Shown here piece after piece: positions 1 to 6,906 of a stretch of 17,690 nucleotides of DNA. Made by a program: the position numbers and the translations under genes. The notes beneath the pieces were generated by a model that was not told the DNA's origin, searched no databases, and saw nothing but the letters and a program-made list of their open reading frames with translations. This stretch comes from Modestobacter sp. (GTDB taxonomy: Bacteria; Actinomycetota; Actinomycetes; Mycobacteriales; Geodermatophilaceae): positions 1 through 17,690 of the forward strand of contig JAOPVN010000352.1 in NCBI GenBank assembly GCA_025966175.1, read 5' to 3'. Each line of letters opens with the position of its first letter. Position 1 is the first letter of the stretch.

Positions 1-533
1 TGCCCGACGTCGTCGCCATGCAGACCCGCCAGCCCAACCTCGAGGGCGCCGGGGAGATCCCCCTGCGCCGGCTGGTCAAGGAGGCGCTGCGGATGCGGCC
101 CTCCCGCCTGGTGGTGGGGGAGGTGCGGCAGGAGGAGTGCCTGGACCTCCTCATCGCGTTGAACTCCGGCCTGCCCGGCATGTGCACGCTGCACGCCAAC
201 AGTGCCCGCGAGGCCGTCGTGAAGATGTGCACTCTGCCGCTGCTGGCCGGGGAGAACATCGGCCACGCCTTCGTCGTCCCCACGGTCGCCGCCAGCGTCG
301 ACCTGGTGGTGCACGTCGGCACCGAACCGAGTGGCCAGCGCCGCCTCCGCGAGGTCGTCGCGCTGCCCGGCCGTACCGAGGGCAGCGTCGTCGAGACCGC
401 CGATGTCTTCACCACCCGCGACGGTCGGCTGGTGCGCGCCGATGGCTATCCGCCGCACGCCGACCGCTACGCCGCCCACGGCTTCGACCTGGCCGCGCTG
501 CTCGGCGACCAGAGCGAGCGGTGGTCGGCGTGA
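1..533 (+). CDS. tadA: TadA/CpaF-type pilus assembly ATPase, C-terminal part (5' end outside window)
   Basis: This is the C-terminal end of a type II/IV secretion-type ATPase that powers assembly of Flp/Tad pili from the cytoplasmic face of the membrane. The reading frame is open from base 3 with no start in view, so the N-terminal half, including the Walker A loop, lies left of the window. Visible landmarks are the Walker B-like segment LVVGEVR and the following E-rich stretch, then the His-box CTLHANS, both typical of the VirB11/CpaF family. After these comes about 100 residues of the family's C-terminal region. The stop overlaps the GTG start of tadB in a GTGA arrangement, which implies translational coupling. 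Family assignment is firm. The symbol follows the Tad system because of the tadB and tadC genes that follow. An internal ATG at position 18 should not be taken as the start, since conserved sequence precedes it. Confidence 0.92.
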   Translation, partial: PDVVAMQTRQPNLEGAGEIPLRRLVKEALRMRPSRLVVGEVRQEECLDLLIALNSGLPGMCTLHANSAREAVVKMCTLPLLAGENIGHAFVVPTVAASVDLVVHVGTEPSGQRRLREVVALPGRTEGSVVETADVFTTRDGRLVRADGYPPHADRYAAHGFDLAALLGDQSERWSA

Positions 534-1393
534 ACGTCTCGGGTGGGCTCCTCGGTCTCGGACTGGGCATCGGCCTGCTGCTCATCTGGCGCAGTGGCTC
601 GCGCGCGCCGGTGCGACGGTCCGGTGCCCCGCGGTCGGGGCGCCGCCAGCAGCTGCTCGCGGCAGCCGGGCTCACCGGGATCAATGCCGCCCAGCTGCTG
701 GCGTTGCAGGTCGCCCTGGGTCTGGCCGCGATGCTGCTGGTGCTGCTGACCACCCAGACGGTGACGATCAGCCTGGTCTTCGGGGTGTTCGGTGCCGCGG
801 TGCCGTACCTGCTGGTGCGCAGGCTCGCCGCCAAGCGGCGGGCGGACCTGCGCGAGGTGTGGCCGGAGGTGGTCGACAACCTGGCCTCGGCCGTGCGGGC
901 CGGACTGTCCCTGCCCGAGGCGCTGGCCGCCCTCGCCGTCCGCGGACCCGAGGTGCTGCGCCCGGCGTTCGCCCGCTTCGCCGCCGACCATCGGAGCAGC
1001 GGTCGGTTCAGCGACTCACTCGACCGGCTCAAGGACGACCTCTCCGATCCCGTGGGCGACCGCATCATCGAGACGCTGCGCGTGGCCCGCGAGGTCGGCG
1101 GCAGCGACCTGGGCCGGGTGCTGCGCACGCTGGCCGCCTTCCTGCGCGAGGACGCCCGGGTCCGGGCCGAGCTGGAGACCCGGCAGGGCTGGGTCATCCA
1201 GGCGGCCCGCCTCGCCGTCGGGGCGCCCTGGGTCGTGCTGCTCCTGCTCGCCACCCAGCAGCAGACGCTGACTGCCTACGACAGCCCGGCCGGGACGGCG
1301 CTGCTGATCGGTGGCGGCGCGGTGTGCCTGGTGGCCTACCGGCTGATGCTCCGGATCGGGCGGCTGCCCGAGGACGTGCGGGTGCTCCGATGA
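530..1393 (+). CDS. tadB: TadB-like pilus platform protein (type II secretion system F family)
   Basis: This is an integral membrane protein of 287 residues that forms, with TadC, the inner-membrane platform on which the TadA motor acts. The GTG start at 530 overlaps the tadA stop by four bases. A second GTG at 521 is possible, but the four-base overlap is the pattern used throughout this operon. There is an N-terminal hydrophobic helix (about residues 6-19), a hydrophobic pair around residues 58-95, then the cytoplasmic T2SSF helical domain. That domain carries the family signature of an E-V-V-D-N-L-A-S-A-V-R-A-G-L-S-L-type segment. Two closing hydrophobic helices lie near the C terminus. 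Length and layout fit TadB. The stop overlaps the next ATG in an ATGA junction. Confidence 0.9.
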   Translation: MNVSGGLLGLGLGIGLLLIWRSGSRAPVRRSGAPRSGRRQQLLAAAGLTGINAAQLLALQVALGLAAMLLVLLTTQTVTISLVFGVFGAAVPYLLVRRLAAKRRADLREVWPEVVDNLASAVRAGLSLPEALAALAVRGPEVLRPAFARFAADHRSSGRFSDSLDRLKDDLSDPVGDRIIETLRVAREVGGSDLGRVLRTLAAFLREDARVRAELETRQGWVIQAARLAVGAPWVVLLLLATQQQTLTAYDSPAGTALLIGGGAVCLVAYRLMLRIGRLPEDVRVLR

Positions 1394-2331
1394 GCGCCGA
1401 GCTGATCGGGATGCTCCTGGGGCTGGCGGCGGCCGGCGGGGTGCTGCTCGTCGTCTCCTTCTCCCCGCCGTTCCGCCAGGTGCGGCTGGTCGACCGGCTG
1501 GCGCCCTACGTGCACGACAGCCCGGCACCCTCGCGGCTGCTGGGCACCGCCACCCAGCCGGGCATGTTGACTGCGGCGCGGCGGGTGTTCGGCCCGGTGC
1601 TGTTCGACGGTGCGCGCTACGTCGACCGGCTGCTGGGCGGCCGGGTGGCCGTGCGGCGCCGGCTCGATGCCCTCGGTGCGGACTCCACGGTCGAGGACTT
1701 CCGGGTCGAGCAGGTGGTGTGGGGCGGACTGGGCCTGCTGGGCGCCGCCGTCGTCGCGGCCCTCGGTTCGGCGCTGGCCGGGTCGGTGAACCTGCTGTCC
1801 GTCGTCCTCCTGTGCGTCGCCGGTCTGGTCGGCGGCGTCCTGGGCCGCGACTGGTGGTTGACCCAGCAGGTGCAGCGCCGCGAGGAGCTGCTGCTGGCCG
1901 AGTTCCCCGTCGTCGCCGAGCTGCTCGCGCTGGCGGTGACGGCGGGGGAGAGCCCGACCGCGGCGATCGCCCGGGTGACCCGGCTCTCCGGCGGGGAGCT
2001 GGCCCGCGAGCTGGGCGCGACGCTGGGCCGGGCGCGGGCCGGGGTGCCGCTCGTCGAGGCGCTGCAGCAGCTGGCCGACCGCACCTCTCTCGATGCGCTG
2101 GCCCGGTTCGTCGACGGGCTGATCGTCGCCATCGAGCGCGGGACGCCGCTCGCCGAGGTGCTGCGGGCCCAGGCCGCCGACGTCCGGGAGGCCGGCAAGC
2201 GCCGGTTGCTGGAGGCCGGCGGTCGCAAGGAGATCGCGATGATGGTGCCGGTCGTGTTCCTGGTGCTGCCGGTCACCGTTCTTTTTGCCCTGTTCCCAGG
2301 GCTGATCAGCATCGTCTCGCTGGCGCAGTGA
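1390..2331 (+). CDS. tadC: TadC-like pilus platform protein (type II secretion system F family)
   Basis: This 313-residue membrane protein is the second platform component of the Tad pilus machine. The ATG lies in an ATGA overlap with tadB. It has a hydrophobic N-terminal helix (residues 5-24), a central hydrophobic pair (about 109-155), and the T2SSF domain. The domain includes the segment EFPVVAELLALAVTAGESP, which corresponds to the conserved P-x-x-x-x-x-L-x-x-x-x-x-A-G motif. A C-terminal hydrophobic helix ends in a VFLVLPVTVLFALFPG-type segment that is typical of TadC. Its position directly after TadB supports the call. About 29 bases separate it from the next gene. Confidence 0.9.
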   Translation: MSAELIGMLLGLAAAGGVLLVVSFSPPFRQVRLVDRLAPYVHDSPAPSRLLGTATQPGMLTAARRVFGPVLFDGARYVDRLLGGRVAVRRRLDALGADSTVEDFRVEQVVWGGLGLLGAAVVAALGSALAGSVNLLSVVLLCVAGLVGGVLGRDWWLTQQVQRREELLLAEFPVVAELLALAVTAGESPTAAIARVTRLSGGELARELGATLGRARAGVPLVEALQQLADRTSLDALARFVDGLIVAIERGTPLAEVLRAQAADVREAGKRRLLEAGGRKEIAMMVPVVFLVLPVTVLFALFPGLISIVSLAQ

Positions 2332-2360
2332 CGCCGGTGACCGACCGAGGAGGACGACGG

Positions 2361-2567
2361 ATGCGCGCGTACGCGTACGCACTGGCCGCGCTCGCTGCGC
2401 TGGCGGGCCGGCTGGCCGACGACGATCCCGAGCGGGGCGACGTCCCCGGCTGGGTGATGATCACGGTGATGACGGCGGCCCTGGTGCTGGCCATCCTCGT
2501 CCCGTTCCGCGCGGCGATCGTGGAGGCGGTGTCGAACGCGCTGGACTCGGTGACGAGTGCGCCCTGA
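2361..2567 (+). CDS. Small Flp-pilin-like membrane protein of the tad locus
   Basis: This is a 68-residue protein in the slot where actinobacterial tad loci often encode the small pilin. A strong ribosome binding site (GAGGAGGA, about 2346-2354) precedes the ATG at 2361. The protein has an N-terminal alanine-rich stretch, a charged patch DDDPERG (20-26), then a hydrophobic helix (about 31-49), and a short amphipathic tail ending in VTSAP. This resembles a short prepilin in which cleavage would follow Gly26. However, the usual Glu at position +5 of the mature pilin is absent (Trp31 is there), so processing as a true Flp pilin is uncertain. It could instead be a minor pilin or a structural membrane peptide. 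The gene is clearly real from its position, ribosome binding site and codon use. Confidence 0.72.
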   Translation: MRAYAYALAALAALAGRLADDDPERGDVPGWVMITVMTAALVLAILVPFRAAIVEAVSNALDSVTSAP

Positions 2568-2970
2568 GCGGCTGACGTCGGCCGATGACCGTGAGCAGGG
2601 CAGTGCGGTCGTCGATTTCGTGCTGGTCGGGGTGCTGGTCGTGGCCCTGTTGCTGGCGGTGCTCCAGGTCGCGGTCTACGTGCACGTGCGCAACGTCGTC
2701 GTCGCCAGTGCGCAGGAGGGGGCCCGGTACGCGGCCAACGCCGACGTGCCCACGGAGGCCGGCGCGGACCGGACCCTCGAGGTGGTCGGGCAGGCCACCT
2801 CGGTGCAGACGGCGGCCGGGCTGAGCTGCACGTCCGGGCAGGAGGTCGACGACAGCGGGTTGGTGCTGGTCGTCGTCCGGTGCACCGGTGCGGTGCCGAG
2901 CCTGTTCGCCGCGCTCGGTGACCTGCTGCCGTTGAAGGCGACTGGTCGGGCGGTGGAGGAAGAGCCGTGA
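2557..2970 (+). CDS. TadE-like pseudopilin
   Basis: This 137-residue protein has the TadE/TadF layout. A short charged N-terminus ends in Q-G (Gly15), the likely prepilin peptidase site, and is followed by a hydrophobic helix (about 16-45) and an extracytoplasmic domain. Two cysteines in the distal half could form a disulfide bond. The GTG start at 2557 overlaps the previous gene by 11 bases. The +5 residue after the putative cleavage site is Asp20 rather than the usual Glu. TadE-type pseudopilins are thought to act in pilus initiation or anchoring. The stop overlaps the next start as GTGA. Confidence 0.82.
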   Translation: MRPERLTSADDREQGSAVVDFVLVGVLVVALLLAVLQVAVYVHVRNVVVASAQEGARYAANADVPTEAGADRTLEVVGQATSVQTAAGLSCTSGQEVDDSGLVLVVVRCTGAVPSLFAALGDLLPLKATGRAVEEEP

Positions 2971-3434
2971 GGTGGCTGCGCGCCCGGCTGGCTATCGGGG
3001 ACGATGAGGGCGGCTCGGCGATCGTCGAGTTCGTGTTCATCGCGCTGGTGGTGTTCCTGCCGCTGGTCTACATCGTCGCGGGGTTCTCGGCAGTGCAGCG
3101 CGGGGTGTTCGCCTCGACCGAGGCCGCGCGGGAGGCCGGCCGGGCGTTGGGCACCGCGCCGGACCCGGTGACCGGGCAGGCGCGGGCGGAGGCGGCGGTG
3201 CGGATCGCGGTGGAGGACCAGTCGGTGCAGGCGACCGACGTCGTGCTGGCCTACGCACCGGTCGGCGCGGGGTGCGAGGCGGCGGGCAGTTACCAGCCCT
3301 CGCTGACGCCGGGAGAGGAGTTCACCGTCTGCGTGACGGTGACCGTCCGGGTCCCGCTGCTGCCGGAGTTCATCGACGCGAACACCGCGACGGGTGAGTT
3401 CGTCGTCGAGCGCGACCGCTACGTCGACCGCTGA
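2967..3434 (+). CDS. TadE-like pseudopilin, second copy
   Basis: This 155-residue protein is another TadE-family pseudopilin, starting at the GTG in a GTGA overlap with its neighbour. Gly16 followed by S-A-I-V-E-F puts Glu21 at the canonical +5 position, ahead of a hydrophobic helix (about 22-43). The extracytoplasmic part holds two cysteines, in the segments GAGCEAAG and FTVCVTV, which could pair. It is the last visible gene of the tad operon and may be the TadF- or TadG-like partner of the preceding TadE. Its last 16 bases overlap the 3' end of the convergent regulator gene, which leaves no room for a terminator between them. Confidence 0.82.
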   Translation: MRWLRARLAIGDDEGGSAIVEFVFIALVVFLPLVYIVAGFSAVQRGVFASTEAAREAGRALGTAPDPVTGQARAEAAVRIAVEDQSVQATDVVLAYAPVGAGCEAAGSYQPSLTPGEEFTVCVTVTVRVPLLPEFIDANTATGEFVVERDRYVDR

Positions 3435-4333
3435 GCCGGCCGGTGGCGCCCGCTGTCAGGGGCCGTGAGGTCGCCCTGCGCCCGTCCCTCGGCGCGGAGC
3501 GCCTCCACCTTCGTCATCCGCTCGACGGCCGACTGCCCGATCCGCTGAGCGATCGCGGGCAGCAGCGACTCGACCAGCGCGTAGGCGGCCGACAGGGTGT
3601 CGAACAGTGACGAGGACACGTTCACCGGCAGCACCACGTCGGCCCACGCCGATGCCGGCGACAACCAGGTGTCGGTGAACAGGATGACCGTGCAGCCTCT
3701 CCGCTTCGCGATGCTCGCCAGCGCCGCCGCGTCGGGCTCGTACCGCCGGTAGTCGAAGACGGCAACCACGTCCCGGCGGCCGATGTCGGCGACGAGGGCC
3801 AGGTCGTTGCGCAGCGGGTCGTCCAGGAAGTGCACGTTGCGCCGCAGGTCCCGCAGCAGCAGGTGGAAGTAGCGGGCGATCAGTCCGCTGTACTTCCCGC
3901 CGACCATCAGGACGGCATGGGAGTCGTCGGCGATGGCGGTCACCGCCGCTTCCAGCTCCGCGGGCGGGATGGACGTGAGCGAGTCGCGGATCAGGTCGGC
4001 TCGACGCACCCCTTCGTTCACGACCAGTTCGGCGATGGACGTCTCGCCGTAGTGGCGTGCGGCGCGGCTGACCGGACTCGCGGTGCGGGTGGGCAGCTCC
4101 TGCCGGAGCAGGGCCTGCAGGTCGACGAAACCACCGAGGCCGATCTTGGTCGAGAAGCGGACGACGGTGGGCGCGCTGGTCTGTGCCACAGCGGCCAGTT
4201 CGGCCGCCGACGCCAGCCCTGCGCCGGGGTAGTTGGCCAGCAGTGCGCGCCCGACCCGTCGCTCGCTGGGGGTGAGGGTGTCCATCTTGTGGTAGATCAG
4301 CTCCGCCACGGTGGGCCGCGGGTCACCCGTCAT
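3419..4333 (-). CDS. MurR/RpiR family transcriptional regulator
   Basis: This 304-residue protein has the two-part MurR/RpiR design. The N-terminal HTH_6 DNA-binding domain spans about residues 6-82, with S-A-P-T-V-V-R-F-S-T-K-I-G-L-G-G-F, the family's recognition-helix segment, near 53-69. The SIS (sugar isomerase fold) effector domain spans about 125-265 and opens with VLMVGGKYSG. SIS domains usually bind phosphosugars, but members next to peptide or amino acid catabolic genes are common. The gene is divergent from the peptidase/ABC operon at 4729-13430, so it is the probable regulator of that operon, and of itself, through the 395-base gap. An AGGG about nine bases before the ATG is a weak ribosome binding site. 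The C-terminal 30 residues are low-complexity and polar. Confidence 0.93.
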   Translation of the reverse strand: MTGDPRPTVAELIYHKMDTLTPSERRVGRALLANYPGAGLASAAELAAVAQTSAPTVVRFSTKIGLGGFVDLQALLRQELPTRTASPVSRAARHYGETSIAELVVNEGVRRADLIRDSLTSIPPAELEAAVTAIADDSHAVLMVGGKYSGLIARYFHLLLRDLRRNVHFLDDPLRNDLALVADIGRRDVVAVFDYRRYEPDAAALASIAKRRGCTVILFTDTWLSPASAWADVVLPVNVSSSLFDTLSAAYALVESLLPAIAQRIGQSAVERMTKVEALRAEGRAQGDLTAPDSGRHRPAQRST

Positions 4334-4602
4334 GGCGGAACCCTAGGGGTCCTCGGCGGCCCGTGGCGGCCCTCGCCCGCGCGATGCCCAGCGGGTACCG
4401 AGCCGCGTAGCACGGCAGGCTCGCGAGCCCTCGCTGGCTCCGGTGGGTGGTCGCCCGGCGTTCGTCCGCGTGGTCGGTCATCCTCGCTCCTCGCTGGCGG
4501 CGTCGCTGTGGGTGCGTTCCCAACGCCCCTCGCTCCGGGGTCGCCGCAGCGGGCAGCCAGCAGCCGAGCGAGGCGTGCAACGGCCCGTCGTGCTGCCCAC
4601 GT

Positions 4603-4620
4603 TGTGAAATCGCCGTTACA
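4603..4620. promoter_or_regulatory. Candidate operator for the RpiR-type regulator
   Basis: TGTGAAATCGCCGTTACA is an imperfect inverted repeat, TGTnA-N8-TnACA, in the A+T-rich part of the divergent gap. Some RpiR-family regulators, such as HexR, bind TGTA-N7-TACA-type sites, so the half-sites match the family style. The link to this regulator is inference from position and symmetry. A second small symmetric element, TTTTGAAAA (4641-4649), lies 20 bases further on. Confidence 0.35.
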
Positions 4621-4652
4621 GAATGACGCAATCTCTATCGTTTTGAAAAGGT

Positions 4653-4726
4653 CCGTGCCATGGTCTTCGCACGGCGGAGCGGACCTGCTCCGGGAGGCCC
4701 AGCCCGCTCCGAACGAAGACTGGAGA
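4653..4726 (+). promoter_or_regulatory. Foldable 5' leader of the peptidase/ABC operon
   Basis: Three sets of complementary segments lie just before the first start codon. CCGTGC (4653-4658) pairs with GCACGG (4669-4674). CGGAGC (4675-4680) pairs with GCTCCG (4687-4692) around a 6-base loop. GTCTTCG (4663-4669) pairs with CGAAGAC (4714-4720), and CCA/TGG can extend that stem into the first bases of the GGAG ribosome binding site (4722-4725). The first and third pairings compete because GTCTTCG sits mostly in the loop of the first hairpin. This is sequence complementarity only. A regulatory role is inference. Confidence 0.3.
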
Positions 4727-4728
4727 CC

Positions 4729-5637
4729 ATGACCACGACCTGGCTGCCTGCGTCCGGCCCCACTCCCTTTGCCCTCGCGGTCCACGGCGGAGCGGGCGCG
4801 CGGCCGGAGCCGGTGCGCGATCCCGAGCTGCACCACCGCACGCTGCGCGAGGCGCTCACCCGCGGGCAGCAGATCCTGGCCCGGGGCGGTCCGGCGTCGG
4901 ACGCGGTGTGTGCGGCGGTCACCGTGCTCGAGGACAGCCCGCTGTTCAACGCCGCGCGGGGCGCGGCGCTGGCGACCGACGGCGTCGCCGAGCTGGACGC
5001 GGCGCTCATGGAGGGTGCCGGGGTCTGCGGAGGCGTGATCGGGTCCCACCACGCCCGCAACCCGATCCTGGCCGCGCGGGCCGTGCTGGCGCAGACGCCG
5101 CACGTCCTGATGGTCGACCCGTCGGTGGAGGTGCTCGCCGGGTGGGGAGTGCAGACCGCGCCGGCCGAGTACTTCCTCACCGAGCGCCGTCTCCGGGAGG
5201 TCGAGGAGGCCCGGGCCGCCCACCTGGCACCCACCGGCCACGGCACGGTCGGGGCGGTGGCGAGGGACCTGCACGGTGCGGTCGCCGCGGCGACGTCGAC
5301 CGGTGGAGTGACCAACCAGCTCCCCGGCCGGGTCGGTGACACCCCGCTGATTGGGGCGGGCACCTTCGCCGACAACGAAACCGTGGCGGTGTCCTGCACC
5401 GGCACCGGTGAGCACTTCATCCGGGCGGTCGCCGCCCATGACGTGCACGCGCGGATGAAGTACCTGGACGCGTCCCTGCGGGAGGCCGTCGAAGCCGTGC
5501 TGGACGGCATCGGTGCGGCCGGCGGCGAGGGCGGGCTCATCGCCGTCGACCGGCAGGGCAACGCGCTCGTCAGCTTCAACAGCAACGAGATGTTCTGCGG
5601 ATACCTCGATGACGGAGAGCCGGTGACCCATGTCTGA
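4729..5637 (+). CDS. iaaA: Isoaspartyl peptidase/type 2 L-asparaginase (Ntn hydrolase)
   Basis: This 302-residue enzyme belongs to the plant-type (EcAIII) asparaginase family, which hydrolyses beta-aspartyl dipeptides and, more weakly, asparagine. The N-terminal VHGGAG motif is present, and the autoproteolytic nucleophile is Thr173 in the HGTVGAVA segment. Cleavage before Thr173 should give alpha and beta subunits. The downstream substrate region includes STGG, D-T-P-L-I-G-A-G-T-F-A-D-N and CTGTGE, all typical of the family. The start at 4729 follows a GGAG ribosome binding site. An in-frame ATG at 4660 would add 23 unconserved residues. The final eight bases overlap the next gene. It is the first gene of a putative peptide uptake and degradation operon. 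The enzyme is likely cytoplasmic, since no signal peptide is visible. Confidence 0.92.
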   Translation: MTTTWLPASGPTPFALAVHGGAGARPEPVRDPELHHRTLREALTRGQQILARGGPASDAVCAAVTVLEDSPLFNAARGAALATDGVAELDAALMEGAGVCGGVIGSHHARNPILAARAVLAQTPHVLMVDPSVEVLAGWGVQTAPAEYFLTERRLREVEEARAAHLAPTGHGTVGAVARDLHGAVAAATSTGGVTNQLPGRVGDTPLIGAGTFADNETVAVSCTGTGEHFIRAVAAHDVHARMKYLDASLREAVEAVLDGIGAAGGEGGLIAVDRQGNALVSFNSNEMFCGYLDDGEPVTHV

Positions 5638-6775
5638 GACCAAGGACGTGCTGACCTATGCGTCTGGCCGCGACGCCTTCACAGCCGACCTGTCCGCGCT
5701 GGCGGAGTACGGGCCCCGGGCGTCGGCCCTCCTGGCCGGACCTGCGGTGTCGCTGCACGACCACCCGGTGCGCCTGCCGGCGCCGCTGACGGCCGACACC
5801 TGGGCCGCCCACCGGGCGTCCGGGCGGGACGTCCTCGCCGGCAAGGAGCTGGCCAACTCACCCCTCGACGTGGTCGTCGCGAGCTGCCTGTCCATCCCGG
5901 AGCTGGACTACGTGCGCTCGTGGGCGGCGAGCCTCGCGGCCGAGGTGGCTGCCGCACCCGGGCTGACGCTGGGCCTGGACGTTCGCCAGCTGGACGGACT
6001 GGCGCTGCAGGCCCCCTCACCGGACGCCCCGATCCTGGTGTTCCTGGGACTGGAGGACCTCGGCTCGGTCAGCGATCTCCGCGGTGTGGAAGAGCTCTAC
6101 GCCCTGGGGATCCGCAGCGCCGGCATCTCCTACAACACGGGCACCGCCTTCGGCGGTGGGCTGGCGCAGGAGGAGGACCTCGGACTCACCGGGCTCGGCC
6201 GCGACGCGGTCTCGCTGATGAACGAGCTCGGCATGGTCATCGACGTCTCCCACGCGGGCGACCGCACGGCACTGGAGACCGCCGAGGTGACCGGCGCCCC
6301 CTTGGTCATCAGCCATGCCGGTGCGCGGCAGGTCTGGCCGTCCGCGCGGATGAAGCCGGACGAGGTCATCCAGGCGATCGCGGCGACCGGCGGCATCATC
6401 GGGATCGAGGCGGCTCCGGGATCCACTCGCACCTCACCGGACCACGGCGGCCACGACGTCGACGACGTCGTCCGGCACATCGAGTACTGCGCGGAACTGG
6501 TCGGCGTCGAGCACGTCGGCCTCGGCGGCGACACCTTCTACGGCGACCACGTCGGCTTCTACCGGGCGCTGGGCTCCGCTCCCGTCTCACCCGAGGGCGT
6601 CGCGCCTTTCGACGGGGAGCTGGTGCCGGGCGCGGAGAACCCGACCGAGGTGCCGGTCCAGCTGGTCTACCGACTGTTGCAGCGCGGCTGGTCGGACCAG
6701 GACGTCGCCCGCGTCCTGGGGGGCAACGCGCTGGCCGTGATGCGCCGCGCGCTGGCCGGCTCACGGACGCACTGA
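5630..6775 (+). CDS. Peptidase M19 (renal/membrane dipeptidase family)
   Basis: This 381-residue metal-dependent dipeptidase has an amidohydrolase-type TIM barrel. Family members cleave dipeptides, including D-amino-acid-containing and cysteinyl-glycine-type substrates. Expected metal ligands are visible: the bridging Glu143 in FLGLED, His209 in IDVSH, His230 in ISHAG, and Asp302 in GLGGD. The first motif is unusual. The family's HxD pair reads LHDHP here, giving His43 and His45. No signal peptide or membrane anchor is seen, so it should be cytoplasmic despite the family name. Its ATG lies inside the end of iaaA (eight-base overlap), so the two are probably translationally coupled and may act on the same imported peptides. 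Confidence 0.9.
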   Translation: MSETKDVLTYASGRDAFTADLSALAEYGPRASALLAGPAVSLHDHPVRLPAPLTADTWAAHRASGRDVLAGKELANSPLDVVVASCLSIPELDYVRSWAASLAAEVAAAPGLTLGLDVRQLDGLALQAPSPDAPILVFLGLEDLGSVSDLRGVEELYALGIRSAGISYNTGTAFGGGLAQEEDLGLTGLGRDAVSLMNELGMVIDVSHAGDRTALETAEVTGAPLVISHAGARQVWPSARMKPDEVIQAIAATGGIIGIEAAPGSTRTSPDHGGHDVDDVVRHIEYCAELVGVEHVGLGGDTFYGDHVGFYRALGSAPVSPEGVAPFDGELVPGAENPTEVPVQLVYRLLQRGWSDQDVARVLGGNALAVMRRALAGSRTH

Positions 6776-6906
6776 GACGGGCGCAGCCCGCGACGAGCAA
6801 CACCCCCGCCGACCACTGACGGAGTGGCGGACCAGCACACACGGTCAGCAGCACGCGTGCACGAGCGGCACACCAGGCACATCTGATGAAGAGAACAGGA
6901 GTCGAG

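Larger units (their letters stand above)
4334..4728. promoter_or_regulatory. Divergent regulatory region between the RpiR gene and the peptidase/ABC operon
   Basis: This is 395 bases with no convincing gene. The left two thirds are very G+C-rich and hold several inverted repeats: the palindrome CCCTAGGG (4341-4348), the 12-base perfect palindrome GGCTCGCGAGCC (4418-4429), and a hairpin GCGTT-CCC-AACGC (4514-4526) closely followed by a CCCC/GGGG hairpin. At about 4600-4650 the composition becomes distinctly A+T-rich, the best place for promoters and operators in such a genome. From 4650 to 4728 lies the presumed leader of the operon. No clear -35/-10 pair could be assigned. Confidence 0.6.

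Noticed and set aside
4323..4631. A 102-residue minus-strand open frame covering the divergent gap
   Set aside because: It overlaps the regulator start, spans the A+T-rich operator-like patch and has repetitive Arg/His-rich sequence with no motif. It is more likely a chance open frame in G+C-rich noncoding DNA.
4660..4728. Upstream in-frame ATG for the isoaspartyl peptidase
   Set aside because: The extra 23 residues (Arg/Pro/Gly-rich) precede the family's normal N-terminus, and the GGAG ribosome binding site lies next to the ATG at 4729.
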